From positions 10,796,001 to 10,860,000 of the forward strand of contig CM049413.1 in NCBI GenBank assembly GCA_026929865.2: DNA of 64,000 bases. Direction: 5' to 3'. This document shows, in pieces, positions 62,181 to 64,000 of the stretch. Under the pieces are notes generated by a model. The model was given only the letters and a program-made list of their open reading frames with translations, ran no database searches and was not told the origin of the DNA. Source of the stretch: Hyperoplus lanceolatus (lineage: Eukaryota > Chordata > Actinopteri > Uranoscopiformes > Ammodytidae). Made by a program: the position numbers and the translations under genes. The stretch's first letter is position 1; every line of letters begins with the position of its first letter.

Positions 62181-63060
62181 GCAAAACGTAACTTTTTTTT
62201 ATTTTGAGATGTTTTTAAGTGCAGCTCACAGAAGAGATTTGAAAGTTGGCTCTCTCTGCACATTCAAATATCAACACACTGTAAGGAGAAGGGCTAAAAG
62301 GGGGACAGGAAGGTGCAGAGTCAAAATTATTTTATTATATTTTTACCTTGAAATGACAGAAGGTTTTAAATGTTTGGTGAAAATATGATCGGTATAACAG
62401 GATTAATACAATTTTGTCTTTGCCGGGATACTATAAACAAAAGTGGTATACCAGTCATACTATATTACAAGATACCAATCGCAGTTATTATTGATGGCAA
62501 AGCACAAGTTGACATCTTAGTATTGAGTAGTACTATTATTATCTTAGTCCATTGCCCAAAAATATTCCATTTACAATGGCATAAAACAGAAATGCAAGTC
62601 ATCCCTCCCTCCCCCCGCCCCAAGAATAAATCCTCAGGCTTTTTCTCTCTCCCTCTCTTTTTTTTTGGAAAAACAAACACAAGATGTCTTGTCTGAGTTC
62701 AGGATCCAGGTGTGCACACCGTAACGACCTGACATGGGGTGGTGTGTTCAAATGTGGCAGAGTGTGCTGAAAATAGATCCTATTTTTGCAGATGACATAC
62801 ACAGAGCAAGTCCCTTCCTGCAGGTCACATTAACCACTGAACTATGAGGTCAATCTATCTATGCCCCTGTCCTCGACAAAAATATCCTCTCAACCTGTGA
62901 TTACGCATGCTTTTACAGTAAATGTGCCAATGAGCAACGTCATTTAAAGCTGCAGTTGAGAGTTGTTTTACTGTAATATTTGGCAAAACTGTCATAATAG
63001 CCATTCAGCTATATGTAGGTGAAGTGGTCTGAAAATATTTTTTTATCACTTTGCTCCCCC
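62181..63060. other. No gene recognised
   Basis: Unassigned sequence. Confidence 0.4.
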
Positions 63061-63104
63061 CTGCCTCTGTGTGCTGCCCCCCAAAATTGCCACCGCTCAT
63101 GTTA

Positions 63105-63155
63105 ATTTTGACCAATCAGAGCGAGGTCAGATTCTCCATTTTTATTGGCTGTGGG
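63105..63155 (+). promoter_or_regulatory. Possible promoter with paired CCAAT boxes
   Basis: A forward box, gaccaatcag (63110-63119), and an inverted one, tattggctg (63143-63151), lie about 30 bp apart. They are 110-150 bp ahead of the ATG at 63265, in a locally CpG-containing stretch. Spacing and orientation resemble NF-Y-bound TATA-less promoters. This is inferred from motifs only. Confidence 0.25.
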
Positions 63156-63186
63156 ACCTTGGCAACGACGTTGATGCGTCAGTTGC

Positions 63187-63579
63187 GTGAGCGTTCACGA
63201 CCCTAGCAGTCTGACACTAGCCTACTGTTTGGTACTAGGCTACTACGGCGGACAGCGAGTAGCAATGTCTTCAAAAACTAACCCTCAATTTACCATTCCC
63301 AGGATACCAACAACTAACACCGCTAAGACAGCAAAAAAACGAGGAAAGACGAATGTTGAAAAGTTAACTGCTGAAAGGGAGACGGAGAGAGCTCGAAAAA
63401 AAGTAGCCTACACCGGCCATGTCTTCTTGCCCTATCACATCAAGACCTCTCCGACCGCGACCTCGTCCCCTTCCTCTTCATTTTATTTTAAAAAAGTGGA
63501 AATGGGACTGCCCTCAGTTGCCCATGCACTGTGTATAGTCTATAGCCTATTTCAGCCTCATCTGTGGAAAAAAAGATAG
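63187..63579 (+). CDS. Unrecognised 130-residue frame, possibly a mobile-element first exon
   Basis: From the internal ATG at 63265 the frame reads MSSKTNPQFTIPRIPTTNTA, then KTAKKRGKTNVEKLTAERETER. That is a Ser/Thr/Pro-rich start followed by a basic, charged segment. I recognise no domain. The last third overlaps the repeat at 63490-63765, so the whole may be part of a mobile element rather than a host gene, and the true exon may end earlier at a splice donor. The upstream CCAAT boxes are the only other support. Confidence 0.2.
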   Translation: MSVHDPSSLTLAYCLVLGYYGGQRVAMSSKTNPQFTIPRIPTTNTAKTAKKRGKTNVEKLTAERETERARKKVAYTGHVFLPYHIKTSPTATSSPSSSFYFKKVEMGLPSVAHALCIVYSLFQPHLWKKR

Positions 63580-63765
63580 CTGGACAACAGAGTTCTTCTG
63601 CTACGTTCCCCTCACTGCATTTAAATGCATTCATTAAATTACAGAGAAATATGTCCCATAAAAGAAAAAAAAGCACCAAGCCCATCCCAGGGGACACTGA
63701 ATTATATTTTTTCTATAATAATATTGTTATGGAAAATCCATATGTCTTTCTTCAATAGCTTTTAA
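63490..63765 (+). repeat. Repeat shared with 34489-34765 (inverted)
   Basis: A close match, in reverse complement, to 34489-34765, where it lies inside an hAT-type relic. It contains 'attcattaaattacag' directly before 'agaaatatgtcccat' and a Lys-rich frame (MSHKRKKSTKPIPG), which could be a splice acceptor and exon start in an ancestral transposase gene. Confidence 0.55.
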
Positions 63766-64000
63766 TTCTACTTCATTTGTTTTTAAATAGTTTTTATTAC
63801 TGCTTTTGGTCTGGTCGCACACCCAGTCCGATTTTCGGTTCGCTCGTGCAAGCTCTATGGTCACATATCCGTATTGGTCGCAGATTTCAGTGTGGCGCAG
63901 CAACGTGAATTGAGAAGCCTATCCCTCCAGGTGAGGGAAGGGGAGCGGGAGCCTTGTTTGATACAGTTATTTGTCGTCATAATGACTGATAACGGGGCTG
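63766..64000. other. No gene recognised
   Basis: Unassigned sequence to the window end. The element at 63490-63765 may continue beyond it. Confidence 0.35.

Overview
The window looks like a gene-poor stretch of a teleost fish chromosome. The evidence is the set of repeats: fish-type RTE (Rex3-like) and L1/Tx1-type LINEs, a Tc1-like transposon, tRNA-derived SINEs, many hAT-type non-autonomous elements, long (GT)n, (GA)n and (CTAT)n microsatellites, and no bacterial-style gene packing. I found no host protein-coding exon that I could defend; every long reading frame with recognisable motifs belongs to a mobile element.

Layout. 1-3.2 kb: mostly unassigned sequence with a short inverted-repeat element (1029-1651) that carries CRE-like and octamer motifs. 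3.25-6.2 kb: an RTE-clade LINE with both target-site duplications (TSDs), an open reverse-transcriptase frame and a truncated endonuclease. 6.2-16.9 kb: largely unassigned, apart from an LTR-like block (10.6-11.2 kb) and a 66-unit (GT)n. 16.9-21.6 kb: two TA-flanked DNA elements. The second appears to span 18.2-21.6 kb, holds decayed IS630/Tc1-type transposase C-termini, a 153-bp hairpin, and a 1-kb hAT-type foldback (20502-21521) whose two arms are mirror arrays of hairpin-forming units. 23-37 kb: SINEs, a solo LTR, a LINE remnant, two copies of a GGGGCCGTA-ended DNA element (the second with nested insertions three deep), hAT-type elements and local tandem duplications. 37.9-49.5 kb: a 5'-truncated L1 copy, a nearly complete Tc1-like element, and a near full-length L1 on the minus strand whose ORF2 is interrupted by a young RTE insertion. 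49.5-64 kb: unassigned sequence with two further hAT-type elements carrying 8-bp TSDs, a small foldback sharing its ends with the 20.5-kb one, LINE tails and microsatellites.

How the parts relate. The elements form a datable stack. The RTE at 46.7-47.9 kb sits inside the L1 ORF2, which reads open on both sides, so the L1 was uninterrupted in frame when it was hit. The two RTE copies differ at only a few residues, so both are young. In the 32.2-35 kb block a 233-bp element lies in a TAGCCTGG-ended element, which lies in a GGGGCCGTA-ended element, itself probably inside an hAT relic. The most unusual object is the 20.5-21.5 kb mirror foldback and its 62-kb relative with the same ends but a different palindromic core.
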